Source: Actinoplanes palleronii
GTDB lineage: Bacteria > Actinomycetota > Actinomycetes > Mycobacteriales > Micromonosporaceae
DNA: 64,000 bases
Assembly (NCBI RefSeq): GCF_016862315.1
Contig: NZ_BOMS01000045.1
Coordinates: 1-64,000, forward strand
Reading direction: 5' to 3'
This document shows positions 50,539 through 59,152 of this stretch, piece by piece. How positions within the stretch are numbered: position 1 is the first letter of the stretch; every line of letters starts with the position of its first letter. The notes under the pieces were generated by a model, which had not been told where the DNA came from, searched no databases, and saw only the letters and a list, made by a program, of their open reading frames with translations. The translations under genes were made by a program, and so were the position numbers.

Positions 50539-53500
50539 GTGCGGCACAATCCCCGGGTGCTGTCCGACGCGCTCGACCAGGTGCCCTACCCACAACGGAT
50601 CTCCACCCTGCTGCGTCTGCTGCGCGCGCAGGACGATCCCGGTGCGCGGATCGCCGAGCTCGCGACCGGCGGACCCTACGAGCGGCACCTGGCGGTGGTC
50701 GCGGCCGCCGCGTTCGACTTACGACCGATGGTGGTCACTGCCCTGCACGATCCAGATCCTTCGGTACGGGCGGAAGCGACCCGGCAGGCGCTCCGGCTGG
50801 GCTGGGCGACCGGGAGTGAGGTGCTGGCCGAGGCTCCGCCCGTACTCCGGAAGTTGATCCTGAAGTTGCTGCGGCAGCGACCCGGCAGCGGTGACGCGGT
50901 GATCGGTCTGGTCCGCAGCCGTCACGGCGACCACGAGGCGGCGGCCCTGCTCGCGGCGTGCACCCCGGAGACGGCCGCGCGGCTGCTCCCGGACCTGGCG
51001 CCGTCGATCGCCGGGTGGAAGGTCCTCGCCCGGCGGCACAGCGGTGTGGTCCTGGACTGGGTGGACGCCCGGCTGACCGCGACACCGGACTGGGCGGCGG
51101 TGCTGGCCCCGGTCCGGGCATGTCTGCACGCTGAGCCGGCCCGGGTGCTCGACCTGCTGGAACGCCACGCCCTGGGCACCCTGCCGGAGGTGGACCTGGC
51201 CCCGCTCGCCGCCCGGTTCCCGGCTCGGGTGCTGACCCTGCTGACCACCCGGGACCTGGGCGGTCACGCCTACCGGTACGTGACGCCCCGGGTGCGCCGG
51301 CACCTGAGCGCCGGGCTGGGCCTCGACGGCCTGGTCGTCGTCGATGCGCTCGACTACCAGTTCCTGCGGATGTTGCCGCCGGCCCGGCGCGACGAGGTCT
51401 TCGCCGCGGCGCCGCAGGCGGAGCTGCCGTGGGAGGGCCGGATCGAGGTGCTGCCGGAGCGCACCCGGGTGCGGGAGGTGCGCCGGGTGCTGGCGCTGCC
51501 GCAGATCGCCGCGGACCCGCACGCCACGCTGCGGTGGAGCCGCTACCTGCCGGCCGCCGAGGCGCTGCCGCTGCTCGACGGGCAGTTGAGCTCCGCCGAC
51601 GCCCACGATCGGGGTCAGGCGTACGACTGGATGGTCGGGGTCGCCTGCCGGGAGCCGGCCGCGCAGCCCGAGGTGATGCGGCGGCTGCTCCGGATGCGCA
51701 ACGAGCGCGAGGCGGTCTGGCGCCCCATGCTGGAGGAGCTGTCCTTGCTGATCCCGCACCTGGTGCCGGCCGTGGTGCCGGCGCTGACCGAGCTCACCGA
51801 CGCGGTGCTCGAGGCCCGGGACCTGTCCTCGCGCACCCGGACCGTGCTGGCCGAGCTGGCCTACGGGGCGCTGACCGACCCGCTTCCCGGCGCCGAGGTG
51901 ACCGGATGGGTGCTCGGCATGATCGCCCGGCTGCCGATCGAGTCCTGGGTCGACCGGCCGCTGCGACCCGGCGCCGAGCACCTGCTCACCGCGACGCTGC
52001 GTAAACGGATCACCGCCGACCCGGCCGAGCTGTTCCGCCTGGTCGACCTGCTGCAGACCCGGGCCCGGCACGTGCCCGAGCTGCAGGACCTGCTGCGCCG
52101 TGCGGCGGCGCCCACGTCCCCGCCGGAGATCCGCGCGGAGGCCGTGAAGTGGTGGCTGGACGATCCGCACACCCGCGCCGCCCGGGTCGCCGAGCTGCTG
52201 CGCGAGGACCCCGCGGCGATCCGGTTCGCCCCGGTGTGGCGGGAGGTGACCGGCTACAGCACCACGCTGCTCGACCCTTTGGTGACCGGCCCGCCCACGC
52301 ACGTCCGCCGGTGGACGCCCCGGCAGCAGCGGGTTTATGCCACGGCGTCGGCGGCCGTCGCCGCCGACACGGATCTGCAGGTGGGCCCGCGCGTCGCGGC
52401 GCTGAAGCACCTGGCCCGGGTGCCGGTGGCCGGCCGTGAGCTGCTGGCCGGTTTCCTGGACGCGCCCGATGTGCCGATCGCGGAGGCGGCGCTGGGTGCG
52501 CTGCCGTGGACGGATCGGCCTGACGAGGCGCTGCCGGTGCTGCTCGGTTATGCGGGCGGCCCCCGGGCCCGGGTGGCACTGCCGGCCGCCGAGCGCGCGG
52601 CCCGGTTCGTGAGCGCCCCGACGCTGCTCGCGCTGCTGCGCGGCGTCCTGCTCGCGCCACAACCCGATACTTCGGTCGTGCCGCAGGCCGGGCCGGTCGG
52701 GGTGACCAGCCGGAAGGCCGCGATCCGGATCCTCGCCCGGTATGGCCCGCCGGAGGCCACCGGCCTGCTCGCCGAGGTGTGGCACGCACCCGGCGCCCAC
52801 CCGGACGTGCGGGCCGTGGTCCTCACCGCCCTGCGGACCGCGACGCCGATCCCCTGGGAGATCTTCACGGAGGCGGCGCACGCCACGGTCCCCGTCGAGG
52901 TGCGGGCGCTGCTCGCGGTCACCCCGGCGGAGCTGACCGAAACCGATCGGCCCCGGTTCGCGGCGCTCGTCGTCGCGGTCTGCGCGAGCCCGGACCGGCA
53001 GATCTCCCGGGCGGGGTTCGACAAGCTCGGGCAGTGGCTCCGCTGGGCGCCCGGGGCGACCGCCCGGATCGTCGACGTGCTCGGCGATCCGGATCGGACC
53101 GGTCCGCAGGCGTCCTGGTACGGCGACGGCCCGAAGTCGCTGGTCGAGGCGCTGCTGGACGTCCCGCAGGACCCGGAGTACAGCGCGCTGGAGACCGTCG
53201 TCGACCGGCTGGCCGCCCGCGACCGGCAGGACCCGGAGCCGGGCACCTGGGATCACGACCGCCCGGCCCGCCGCTGCGTGATCCGCATCGTCGCCGACGT
53301 GTCGACCTGGGCGCAGGCCCACCGCCCGGCGCGGGACCAGGCCGCGGCGCGGGGCCACGGCCCGGCGCACGCCGCGGGCGAGCGCGGCCCGGCCGGCTTC
53401 GCGTCGCTGCGTGCTGTCGCGCGCCGGCTCGCGTCGCACCCCGGGTTCCTGGGTGAGGGCGCCGAGCTGCTGCTCACCCTGGCCGACCTGGACCCGGCCC

Positions 53501-53805
53501 GGCTCGCCGAGGTCGCCGACCTGGCCGCCGCCCGCCCCACCCTCGCGGTCCGGCTGGCCGCGCAGCTCGCCGGCACCCGCCCGGAGCGCGCCCACGCGGA
53601 CGAGCACCTGGCCACCGCCCGGCAGCTCGCCGACCGTGGCGACCTGGCCGGTGGTCTGTTCGCGCTGACCCTGGTCACCACGCTGGGTGAGACGTCCACG
53701 CCGTCCCGCTGGAACGACGCGTGCCAGCGGGAGATGCGGCACCTGCGCGGCCGCCCGCACCCGGAGGTCGCCGAGGCGGCGCTGCGCCAGGCCATGGTCC
53801 GGTAG
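50539..53805 (+). CDS. Large HEAT/ARM-like helical-repeat protein
   Basis: A 1088-residue soluble protein made almost entirely of paired amphipathic helices (for example HLAVVAAAAFDLRPMVVTALHDPDPSVRAEATRQALRLGW), a HEAT-repeat solenoid pattern from end to end. No catalytic domain, signal peptide or membrane helix is visible. It resembles very long actinomycete-specific hypothetical proteins. The GTG at 50539 is used; a GTG at 50557 (VLSDALDQ) is an alternative. It stands alone, with an EEP hydrolase gene starting 42 bp later. Confidence 0.8.
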   Translation: MRHNPRVLSDALDQVPYPQRISTLLRLLRAQDDPGARIAELATGGPYERHLAVVAAAAFDLRPMVVTALHDPDPSVRAEATRQALRLGWATGSEVLAEAPPVLRKLILKLLRQRPGSGDAVIGLVRSRHGDHEAAALLAACTPETAARLLPDLAPSIAGWKVLARRHSGVVLDWVDARLTATPDWAAVLAPVRACLHAEPARVLDLLERHALGTLPEVDLAPLAARFPARVLTLLTTRDLGGHAYRYVTPRVRRHLSAGLGLDGLVVVDALDYQFLRMLPPARRDEVFAAAPQAELPWEGRIEVLPERTRVREVRRVLALPQIAADPHATLRWSRYLPAAEALPLLDGQLSSADAHDRGQAYDWMVGVACREPAAQPEVMRRLLRMRNEREAVWRPMLEELSLLIPHLVPAVVPALTELTDAVLEARDLSSRTRTVLAELAYGALTDPLPGAEVTGWVLGMIARLPIESWVDRPLRPGAEHLLTATLRKRITADPAELFRLVDLLQTRARHVPELQDLLRRAAAPTSPPEIRAEAVKWWLDDPHTRAARVAELLREDPAAIRFAPVWREVTGYSTTLLDPLVTGPPTHVRRWTPRQQRVYATASAAVAADTDLQVGPRVAALKHLARVPVAGRELLAGFLDAPDVPIAEAALGALPWTDRPDEALPVLLGYAGGPRARVALPAAERAARFVSAPTLLALLRGVLLAPQPDTSVVPQAGPVGVTSRKAAIRILARYGPPEATGLLAEVWHAPGAHPDVRAVVLTALRTATPIPWEIFTEAAHATVPVEVRALLAVTPAELTETDRPRFAALVVAVCASPDRQISRAGFDKLGQWLRWAPGATARIVDVLGDPDRTGPQASWYGDGPKSLVEALLDVPQDPEYSALETVVDRLAARDRQDPEPGTWDHDRPARRCVIRIVADVSTWAQAHRPARDQAAARGHGPAHAAGERGPAGFASLRAVARRLASHPGFLGEGAELLLTLADLDPARLAEVADLAAARPTLAVRLAAQLAGTRPERAHADEHLATARQLADRGDLAGGLFALTLVTTLGETSTPSRWNDACQREMRHLRGRPHPEVAEAALRQAMVR

Positions 53806-53847
53806 GCCGGGCGGCCCGGCCGTGCCCGTGTTGACTAGGGTCGGCGT

Positions 53848-54618
53848 GTGCGTCTGGCCACCTTCAATCTGTTGCACGGCAGGTCGCTGTCCGACGGCGT
53901 GGTGCACGCCGACCGGATCCGGGCCGCGGTCGCCGACCTCGACGCCGACGTGCTCGGTCTGCAGGAGGTCGACCGGGCCCAGCCGCGCTCCGGCAACCTC
54001 GACCTGACCGCGCTGGCCGCCGAGGCCCTCGGTGCGTCCGTGCACCGGTTCGCCGCCGCGGTGGTCGGCACCCCCGGCGAGATCTGGCAGCCCTGGCACG
54101 CCGAGGCCGACACCGCCCACCCGCAGTACGGGATCGCCCTGGTCACCCGCTATCCGGTGCAGCGCTGGCAGATCACCCAGCTGCCGGCCGCGCCGGTGCG
54201 GTCGCCGGTGCTCACCCCGCAGGGTCTGCTGCTGCTCAAGGACGAACCGCGGGTGCTGCTCGCCGCGGTCCTGGAGACTCCGCACGGGCTGCTCAGCGTC
54301 GGCACCACGCACCTGTCGTTCGTGCCCGGCTGGAACGTGCGCCAGCTGCGCCACGCGGTCCGCGCCCTGCGTGCCCTGCCGGCGCCGCGGATCCTGCTCG
54401 GCGACCTGAACATGCCGTCCGGCCCGGTGCGCGCGTTCACCGGCTGGCGGCCGCTGGCCCGCGCGGCGACGTTCCCGAGCCCGTTCCCGCGCACCCAGCT
54501 CGACCACGTGCTGGCCGACCCGCGCGGCAACAAGGCGCTGGGCCGGGTGGTCCAGGTCCGCACCCCGCACCCGGCGGTCTCCGACCACCGCCCGCTGGTC
54601 GTCAGCCTCGACCGCTGA
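53848..54618 (+). CDS. Endonuclease/exonuclease/phosphatase (EEP) family protein
   Basis: A 256-residue EEP-fold hydrolase with a GTG start. The order of motifs is ATFNLLHGR, LGLQEVDR (metal Glu), the GTTHLSF strand, LLGDLNMPSG and the terminal VSDHRPLVVSL. Such proteins cleave phosphodiesters in nucleic acids, phospholipids or small molecules. A single unit of the 55-bp stem-loop family follows 16 bp after the stop. Confidence 0.93.
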   Translation: MRLATFNLLHGRSLSDGVVHADRIRAAVADLDADVLGLQEVDRAQPRSGNLDLTALAAEALGASVHRFAAAVVGTPGEIWQPWHAEADTAHPQYGIALVTRYPVQRWQITQLPAAPVRSPVLTPQGLLLLKDEPRVLLAAVLETPHGLLSVGTTHLSFVPGWNVRQLRHAVRALRALPAPRILLGDLNMPSGPVRAFTGWRPLARAATFPSPFPRTQLDHVLADPRGNKALGRVVQVRTPHPAVSDHRPLVVSLDR

Positions 54619-54633
54619 CCGCCGCCAGGTTCC

Positions 54634-54688
54634 CGGCTGGTTCTGAGGGGTCCTTCGGTACGGGTGAGGCACCCCTGGGAGCCAGCCG
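54634..54688. repeat. Single stem-loop repeat of the 55-bp family (cluster F)
   Basis: CGGCTGG at 54634 and CCAGCCG at 54682 bracket 55 bp, with TGAGGGGT and ACCCCTGG-type inner arms. It starts 15 bases after the EEP stop codon and lies between convergent genes. Confidence 0.85.
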
Positions 54689-54807
54689 GCGCGCGGGAGG
54701 CGCGCCGCGGTCCGGAGTGGCAGCGGTGTCGCGCGGCCTCACGGGCGGGACGTGGCTCGTAGCCTACGGACGGGCGCTCCGTATGCGTACCACATAGGGG
54801 TTGGCGG

Positions 54808-55305
54808 TCAGGGGCGGAGATAAACGTCTTCGAGGCCGTCCTCCGGGTCCCACTGCTCGCCGATCTTGCGGAAGCCGAGGCCGCGGATGGTGGCGCGGGA
54901 GCCGGCGTTGTCCGGGCGGATGCTGGCGCGGACGCCGGTGACGCGGGGATCGGCGTCGGCGCGGTCGAGCAGGGCCCGCAGGATCGCGCGGGCGTAACCC
55001 CGGCGGCGGTGTTCCGGATCGACCGAGTAGGCGACCTCGACGATGCCGTCGGCGTCCGGGGGACCGTGGAAACCGCCGTGGCCGACGACGACACCCTCCG
55101 GGTCGGCGAGCACGGCGCGGGCGATCCAGTCGGCGGCTTCCGGGTCGGCGTGGATGTCGTCCAGGCGGATGCGCCACAGCCAGTTCTCGTCGACCAGGAA
55201 CTGACTCAGCGGCGTCTCGGCGGCTTTGCTCGCGGCGTCCAGGTCGCCGTCGATGAGAGCGGTCAGGACAGCGGGCGAGAGCTTCAGGAAGCGGATGACC
55301 GGCAT
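54808..55305 (-). CDS. GNAT family N-acetyltransferase
   Basis: A 165-residue acetyltransferase. The acetyl-CoA pyrophosphate-binding motif VDPEHRRRGYARAIL is followed by VRASIRPDNAGSRATIRGLGFRKIGEQ. The ATG at 55305 was chosen; the frame upstream crosses the OhrR operator. Substrate unknown. It is divergent from ohrR and so shares its control region. Confidence 0.9.
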   Translation of the reverse strand: MPVIRFLKLSPAVLTALIDGDLDAASKAAETPLSQFLVDENWLWRIRLDDIHADPEAADWIARAVLADPEGVVVGHGGFHGPPDADGIVEVAYSVDPEHRRRGYARAILRALLDRADADPRVTGVRASIRPDNAGSRATIRGLGFRKIGEQWDPEDGLEDVYLRP

Positions 55306-55342
55306 CTCGCGATGATCACATGGGGTGGTGGCCCACGCCACC

Positions 55343-55364
55343 ATTCAGTTGTGCACAACTGAAT
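55343..55364. promoter_or_regulatory. Perfect 22-bp palindrome, probable OhrR operator
   Basis: ATTCAGTTGTG (55343-55353) is followed directly by its exact reverse complement CACAACTGAAT (55354-55364). It lies 20 bp before the ohrR ATG, in the divergent region shared with the GNAT gene. AT-rich palindromes of this kind are the usual OhrR binding sites. Confidence 0.8.
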
Positions 55365-55384
55365 TGCGCGCTACTGTTCTGGGC

Positions 55385-55843
55385 ATGGCGGAGAGCACGG
55401 CACTGGACGAGATGATCTGCTTCCAGCTCTATGCGGCCAGCCGATCCATGACCGGGCTGTATCGGCCGCTGCTGGACCCGCACGGCCTGACGTATCCGCA
55501 GTACCTGGTGTTGCGGGTGCTCTGGCACGACGGTTCGACCACGGTCCGTGACCTCGGCCGCACGCTCCAGCTCGACAGCGGCACCCTCTCGCCGCTGCTG
55601 AAACGCCTCGAGGCGCAGGGCCACCTGGTCCGCACCCGGGGCGCCGACGACGAGCGCACCGTCCTGATCACCCTCACCGGCGCCGGCCAGGCGCTGCGCG
55701 ACGAGATCGGTGACCTCACCCAGGCTCTGCTCTGCTCGATCAACCTCACGGTCGACGAGCTGACCCAGCTGAACCAGCTGTTGCTCCGCGCCCGCGGAAC
55801 CTCGGCGCTCGACGAATCCCCTAGAAAGGTGACCCCCGCATGA
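55385..55843 (+). CDS. ohrR: Organic hydroperoxide resistance regulator (MarR family)
   Basis: A 152-residue OhrR. The redox-sensing cysteine is C12 in MICFQLYAASR, and the winged helix contains LGRTLQLDSGTLSPLLKRLEAQGHLVRTRGADDERTV. Oxidation of this Cys by organic hydroperoxides releases the operator. The ATG at 55385 was chosen; the longer frame would include the operator. The stop overlaps the ohr start (ATGA). Confidence 0.95.
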   Translation: MAESTALDEMICFQLYAASRSMTGLYRPLLDPHGLTYPQYLVLRVLWHDGSTTVRDLGRTLQLDSGTLSPLLKRLEAQGHLVRTRGADDERTVLITLTGAGQALRDEIGDLTQALLCSINLTVDELTQLNQLLLRARGTSALDESPRKVTPA

Positions 55844-56259
55844 CCGCGATCTACACCGCCTCTGCCACCGCTACCGGTGACGGCCGCAACGGTCACGTCC
55901 GCTCCAGCGACGGCGTGCTCGAGTTCGACCTGGCCATCCCGAAGGAGATGGGTGGCCCCGGCGGTGCGCTGACCAACCCGGAGCAGCTGTTCGCGGCCGG
56001 TTACGCCGCCTGTTTCCACAGCGCCCTCAAGCGGGTCGCCAGCGCGCAGAAGGTCACCCTGACCGACACCGCGATCACCGTCGACGTCGGCATCGGCCAG
56101 CTGCCCAGCGGCGGTTTCGGCCTGTCGGTCGAGATCGAGGCCGAGCTGCCCGGGCTGAGCGAGGAGCAGGCGACCGCGGTGCTCGAGGCCGCGCACCAGC
56201 TGTGCCCGTACTCGAACGCGACCCGCGGCAACGTCGAGGTCAAGCTCACCGTCGCCTGA
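55840..56259 (+). CDS. ohr: Organic hydroperoxide resistance protein (peroxidase)
   Basis: A 139-residue Ohr/OsmC-fold thiol peroxidase. The peroxidatic C58 is in GYAACFHSALK and the resolving C122 in CPYSNATRGN. Length is exactly typical. It detoxifies organic and lipid hydroperoxides, and is co-transcribed with ohrR through a 4-base overlap, a classic pair. Confidence 0.96.
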   Translation: MTAIYTASATATGDGRNGHVRSSDGVLEFDLAIPKEMGGPGGALTNPEQLFAAGYAACFHSALKRVASAQKVTLTDTAITVDVGIGQLPSGGFGLSVEIEAELPGLSEEQATAVLEAAHQLCPYSNATRGNVEVKLTVA

Positions 56260-56271
56260 GACGTGTCTGTG

Positions 56272-56297
56272 GCCCGGAGCCCCTGGGGGTTCCGGGC
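56272..56297. terminator. Strong hairpin between ohr and the opposing PH-domain gene
   Basis: GCCCGGAGCCCC (56272-56283) pairs with GGGGTTCCGGGC (56286-56297), 12 pairs including one G-T, followed on the plus strand by TGTTCTCATT. It lies between convergent genes and probably ends both transcripts. Confidence 0.6.
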
Positions 56298-56302
56298 TGT
56301 TC

Positions 56303-57244
56303 TCATTCGTCGAGTTCTTCGGGGTCGTCGTCCTCGTCGAGGTCGAGCAGCGCCGCGAGGGCCTTCAGCTGTCGCTCCGGGAGGTGCTCGAGGTGGTCGA
56401 TCAGCCGTTGCCGCAGCTCGGCGGGCGCTTCGTCGATTCCCAGCCGAGCCTCGACGGCGGCCGGCTCATACATCTCCTCTACCACACGCAGGTAGATTTC
56501 CGACGGGTTCGGAATGTCCTTGACCGACCGCATCCCGCGGCCCCGCCCGGCGGACTCCAGGGTGAACGTGCCGTAGTCGAGCAGGCGTCCGGTCATCGAC
56601 TGGGTGTATTTCATGTCGGTGACCCGCAGCAGCGGGAGCATCGACACTCGTCGGCTGAGCACGCCCGACGTCACCATCAGCCGCTTGTTCGTGATGACGA
56701 ACCGGGCGAAACGCCAGTCCAGCACCCGGTGGCCGGCCCGCAGGACGAAGAGCACCGGGATCACGGTGACCGCGACCGTCTCGAGCGTTCCGTCCCACTG
56801 CCGGAATGCCGCCACGACAGCCAGCGTGGCGATGGCGGCAGCGGCCGCGATGCTCTTCACCGGGCGGATCCAGTGATGTGTCCACTCGCCGCGGTAGCGC
56901 TCGGTGGGGAAGAGCCGCATCGCCACCAGATCGCTCGGGTCGACCTCGTCGGCGTCCTCCGCATACGGCTGCACGGTCAGCTCACGCCGCAGCCAGGCGG
57001 GGATGGCCCTGACCAGAAAGCCAAGCGCGGTGATCAGCTTGAGCAGCTTGCCCGGCCGGTCGTCGGTGACCAGCGCCTGCAGCTCCTCGGCGCGGACCTC
57101 GGCGCGCGGGGTGTCGCCGTACCGCAGGTGCGCCGACTTGCGGATCACCACCCGGGCCAGCCACGGCGAGACATCGGACATCTCGTTGATCGCGAGGCCG
57201 GAGATCAGGCCGAGCACGGCCACCGTGATCCCGTTCCCGCTCAT
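56303..57244 (-). CDS. PH domain-containing membrane protein (DUF304-like)
   Basis: A 313-residue protein. Two transmembrane helices (around residues 133-150 and 160-176) precede a bacterial PH domain (FARFVITNKRLMVTSGVLSRRVSMLPLLRVTDMKYTQSMTGRLLDYGTFTLESAG). The C-terminus is acidic and ends with a DLDEDDDPEELDE tail. The ATG overlaps the PadR stop (ATGA), so this gene is coupled with the PadR gene. Function unknown; membrane stress or envelope roles are typical guesses for the family. Confidence 0.9.
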   Translation of the reverse strand: MSGNGITVAVLGLISGLAINEMSDVSPWLARVVIRKSAHLRYGDTPRAEVRAEELQALVTDDRPGKLLKLITALGFLVRAIPAWLRRELTVQPYAEDADEVDPSDLVAMRLFPTERYRGEWTHHWIRPVKSIAAAAAIATLAVVAAFRQWDGTLETVAVTVIPVLFVLRAGHRVLDWRFARFVITNKRLMVTSGVLSRRVSMLPLLRVTDMKYTQSMTGRLLDYGTFTLESAGRGRGMRSVKDIPNPSEIYLRVVEEMYEPAAVEARLGIDEAPAELRQRLIDHLEHLPERQLKALAALLDLDEDDDPEELDE

Positions 57245-57606
57245 CGCGACCCGCCGCCGAACGCCGGTGACCAGCGGGACAACCCCAGCCGGGTGAGCAC
57301 GGCGTGGATGCCGGAGGCTGCCGGGCGCCGCTCGGCGATCAGCCGGGCCGCCTCGATCCGGCCGTTGGGCGTCAGCCGGTACAGCCGCCGCCGGGGCCGG
57401 CCCGGAGCGGAATCCGGATCCCACTCGCCGGTGATCCACTCGGCGGTCTCGATCCGGTCGAGGACACCGTAGACGGTGGGACCGGACCGCTTCGTCTCTT
57501 TCATGATCGCCCAGCCGTGGACGCCGCGGTCGTCGTCCTGCCAGGCGCTCAGGAACACTTCCAGGACGTCCAGCAGCGGGCTCGTGACCCTCGTCGACGC
57601 TGCCAT
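57241..57606 (-). CDS. PadR family transcriptional regulator
   Basis: A 121-residue PadR-type winged helix (LLDVLEVFLSAWQDDDRGVHGWAIMKETKRSGPTVYGVLDRIETAEWI ... RPRRRLYRLTPNG). The ATG at 57606 was chosen; an upstream Met would put the operator-like palindrome in the coding region. Coupled to the PH-domain gene, which it presumably controls. Confidence 0.9.
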   Translation of the reverse strand: MAASTRVTSPLLDVLEVFLSAWQDDDRGVHGWAIMKETKRSGPTVYGVLDRIETAEWITGEWDPDSAPGRPRRRLYRLTPNGRIEAARLIAERRPAASGIHAVLTRLGLSRWSPAFGGGSR

Positions 57607-57611
57607 GGCGC

Positions 57612-57634
57612 TTATCTTAGCTATATCGGATAAC
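57612..57634. promoter_or_regulatory. Inverted repeat upstream of padR-like gene
   Basis: CTTATC and GGATAAC flank TTAGCTATATC just upstream of the PadR start, giving an imperfect TTATC/GATAA inverted repeat in the only AT-rich stretch of this area. A PadR operator or -10 region is plausible. Confidence 0.45.
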
Positions 57635-57668
57635 GCCACGCCACGATTCGATCACTCAAGGTAGTTGA

Positions 57669-58382
57669 TCACGTCGTGGCGGGCGGCCATCCAGGTCCGC
57701 GATTGTTCGGTACGGCGGGGGAGCCGCGGTCGGCGACCTGCCGGCGCGCCTCGCCGGCCAGGTGCGGGTAGGTGGCAGCGATCACCGCGTAAACGGTGTC
57801 GCGGATCGCGGCGGTGGCCTCGGCCCGGCCCACCCGGGCGTAGAGCCCGTCGAGCACCGCGTCGTAGACCGTGGTCTCCTGGCGCAGGTAGTCGACCATC
57901 CAGCGGTGCAGGGTGGCCGGCTCGACGGTGTCCGCGGTCGCCGGATCGGGGGCCTGGCCGAGGTCCGCCGACCGTTGCCGGTCGAGCCGGTTGCGGTGGG
58001 CGACCGCCAGCCGGGCCAGTTTCGCGGTGTCCAGGATCGGCACCCGGATGTCGAGCGCGGCGACCTCGGCCAGCAGCGCGGCCCGGCGGCCCTCGGTGAT
58101 CGCCCGGCCGCGGGCGGCGCGCAGCACCGACTGCTCGCGCCATCGCCGCCACTGCTCGGTCTCCTCGGCCGCGACCACCCGGGCCAGATCGAACAACAGC
58201 ATCGGGGCCGGGCGGAACACCGGGCCCGGCTCGGTGAGGTCGGGTGCGCCGAGGAACCGGCGGATCGCCGCCACGGTCCAGCCCCGCTCGGCGAGACCGC
58301 CCGCGCTGACGTAGTCGTCGTCGTCCGTCACCGGCGGGGGCGCCGGACGTCGTGGGGCATGCCGCAACTGCATGCCCGTCAT
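57669..58382 (-). CDS. Hypothetical protein
   Basis: A 237-residue helical protein. A segment SAGGLAERGWTVAAIRRFLGAPDL at the N-terminus resembles a small DNA-binding or excisionase-like helix-turn-helix. The rest (VDYLRQETTVYDAVLDGLYARVGRAEATAAIRDTVYAVIAATYPHLAGEA) has no recognised domain. The start is uncertain: ATG at 58382 or 58373, neither with a clear ribosome binding site. Confidence 0.7.
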   Translation of the reverse strand: MTGMQLRHAPRRPAPPPVTDDDDYVSAGGLAERGWTVAAIRRFLGAPDLTEPGPVFRPAPMLLFDLARVVAAEETEQWRRWREQSVLRAARGRAITEGRRAALLAEVAALDIRVPILDTAKLARLAVAHRNRLDRQRSADLGQAPDPATADTVEPATLHRWMVDYLRQETTVYDAVLDGLYARVGRAEATAAIRDTVYAVIAATYPHLAGEARRQVADRGSPAVPNNRGPGWPPATT

Positions 58383-58491
58383 CTTGTCGTCGGTCAATGC
58401 CGCCCTGCCAGACAGCTGGTCCGTCTGGGTGCTCCGGAACACCCGGACGGACCAGCCACGGCCGGTGCGGCACTCGGCCGGCCCGCGGCTC

Positions 58492-59082
58492 TCAGCCGGT
58501 CGGCGGCAGGTGGCGGGCGCGCTGTGCCTGCATCGCCTCGACCTGCTCCGGCGTCATCGCGGCCAGCGCCGCCGAGCGCCGTTCCCGCATGGCGGTCAGC
58601 TCCTGCGGGGTCAGCGTGGCGGCGTACTCCTGCCGCCGGCGCTGCATCTCGGCGAGCTGTTCCGGGGTGAGTGGCTGATCCATGGTGACCATCTCCTCGA
58701 TCAACTGGACGAACTCGGACGTCGACGGCTCGGCCATCCGGTCGAGCGCGCCGAGCACCCCGTGCAGGCGGGCCCGCAGGCTCATCCCGCGCCGGATCCG
58801 TTCCTCGGTCTCGGCGAGCTGCCGGCGCAGCAACCCGACCGGGTCACCGGACGCCGCGCCGAGCGTGTCGCGGATCTCGGCCAGGCTCAGCCCGAACCCG
58901 CGCAGCGCCAGGATCACGTGCAACCGGCGCACGTCCGCGCCGGTGTAGCAGCGATGCCCGCCCGCGGTGCGGGCCGACGGCACGAGCAGACCGAGCCGGT
59001 CGTAGTGGTGCAGCGCCCGGACCGTCACACGGGTGGCCCGGGCCAGCTCACCGACCCGCCATTGGCGTGGGGACTCGTCCAC
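58492..59082 (-). CDS. MerR family transcriptional regulator
   Basis: A 196-residue regulator with the MerR N-terminus (VGELARATRVTVRALHHYDRLGLLVPSARTAGGHRCYTGADVRRL) and a coiled-coil dimerisation helix. The C-terminal region is rich in Gln/Arg/Glu with TPEQ repeats (LTPEQLAEM, LTPQELTAM, MTPEQVEAM), like the TipA-type groups. The GTG at 59082 follows a good AGGAGG at 59088-59093. Confidence 0.93.
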   Translation of the reverse strand: MDESPRQWRVGELARATRVTVRALHHYDRLGLLVPSARTAGGHRCYTGADVRRLHVILALRGFGLSLAEIRDTLGAASGDPVGLLRRQLAETEERIRRGMSLRARLHGVLGALDRMAEPSTSEFVQLIEEMVTMDQPLTPEQLAEMQRRRQEYAATLTPQELTAMRERRSAALAAMTPEQVEAMQAQRARHLPPTG

Positions 59083-59152
59083 CGAACCCTCCTTTCCGGG
59101 GTACGCCGTCGACGGTATGACCTGACGCGACGTCGGGTTCAAGCCCGGTTCG

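Noticed and set aside
50719..54672. 1317-codon minus-strand frame
   Set aside because: It is antisense to the HEAT-like and EEP genes, which have clear protein character; the product is Arg/Gly/Gln-rich shadow sequence typical of GC-rich DNA.
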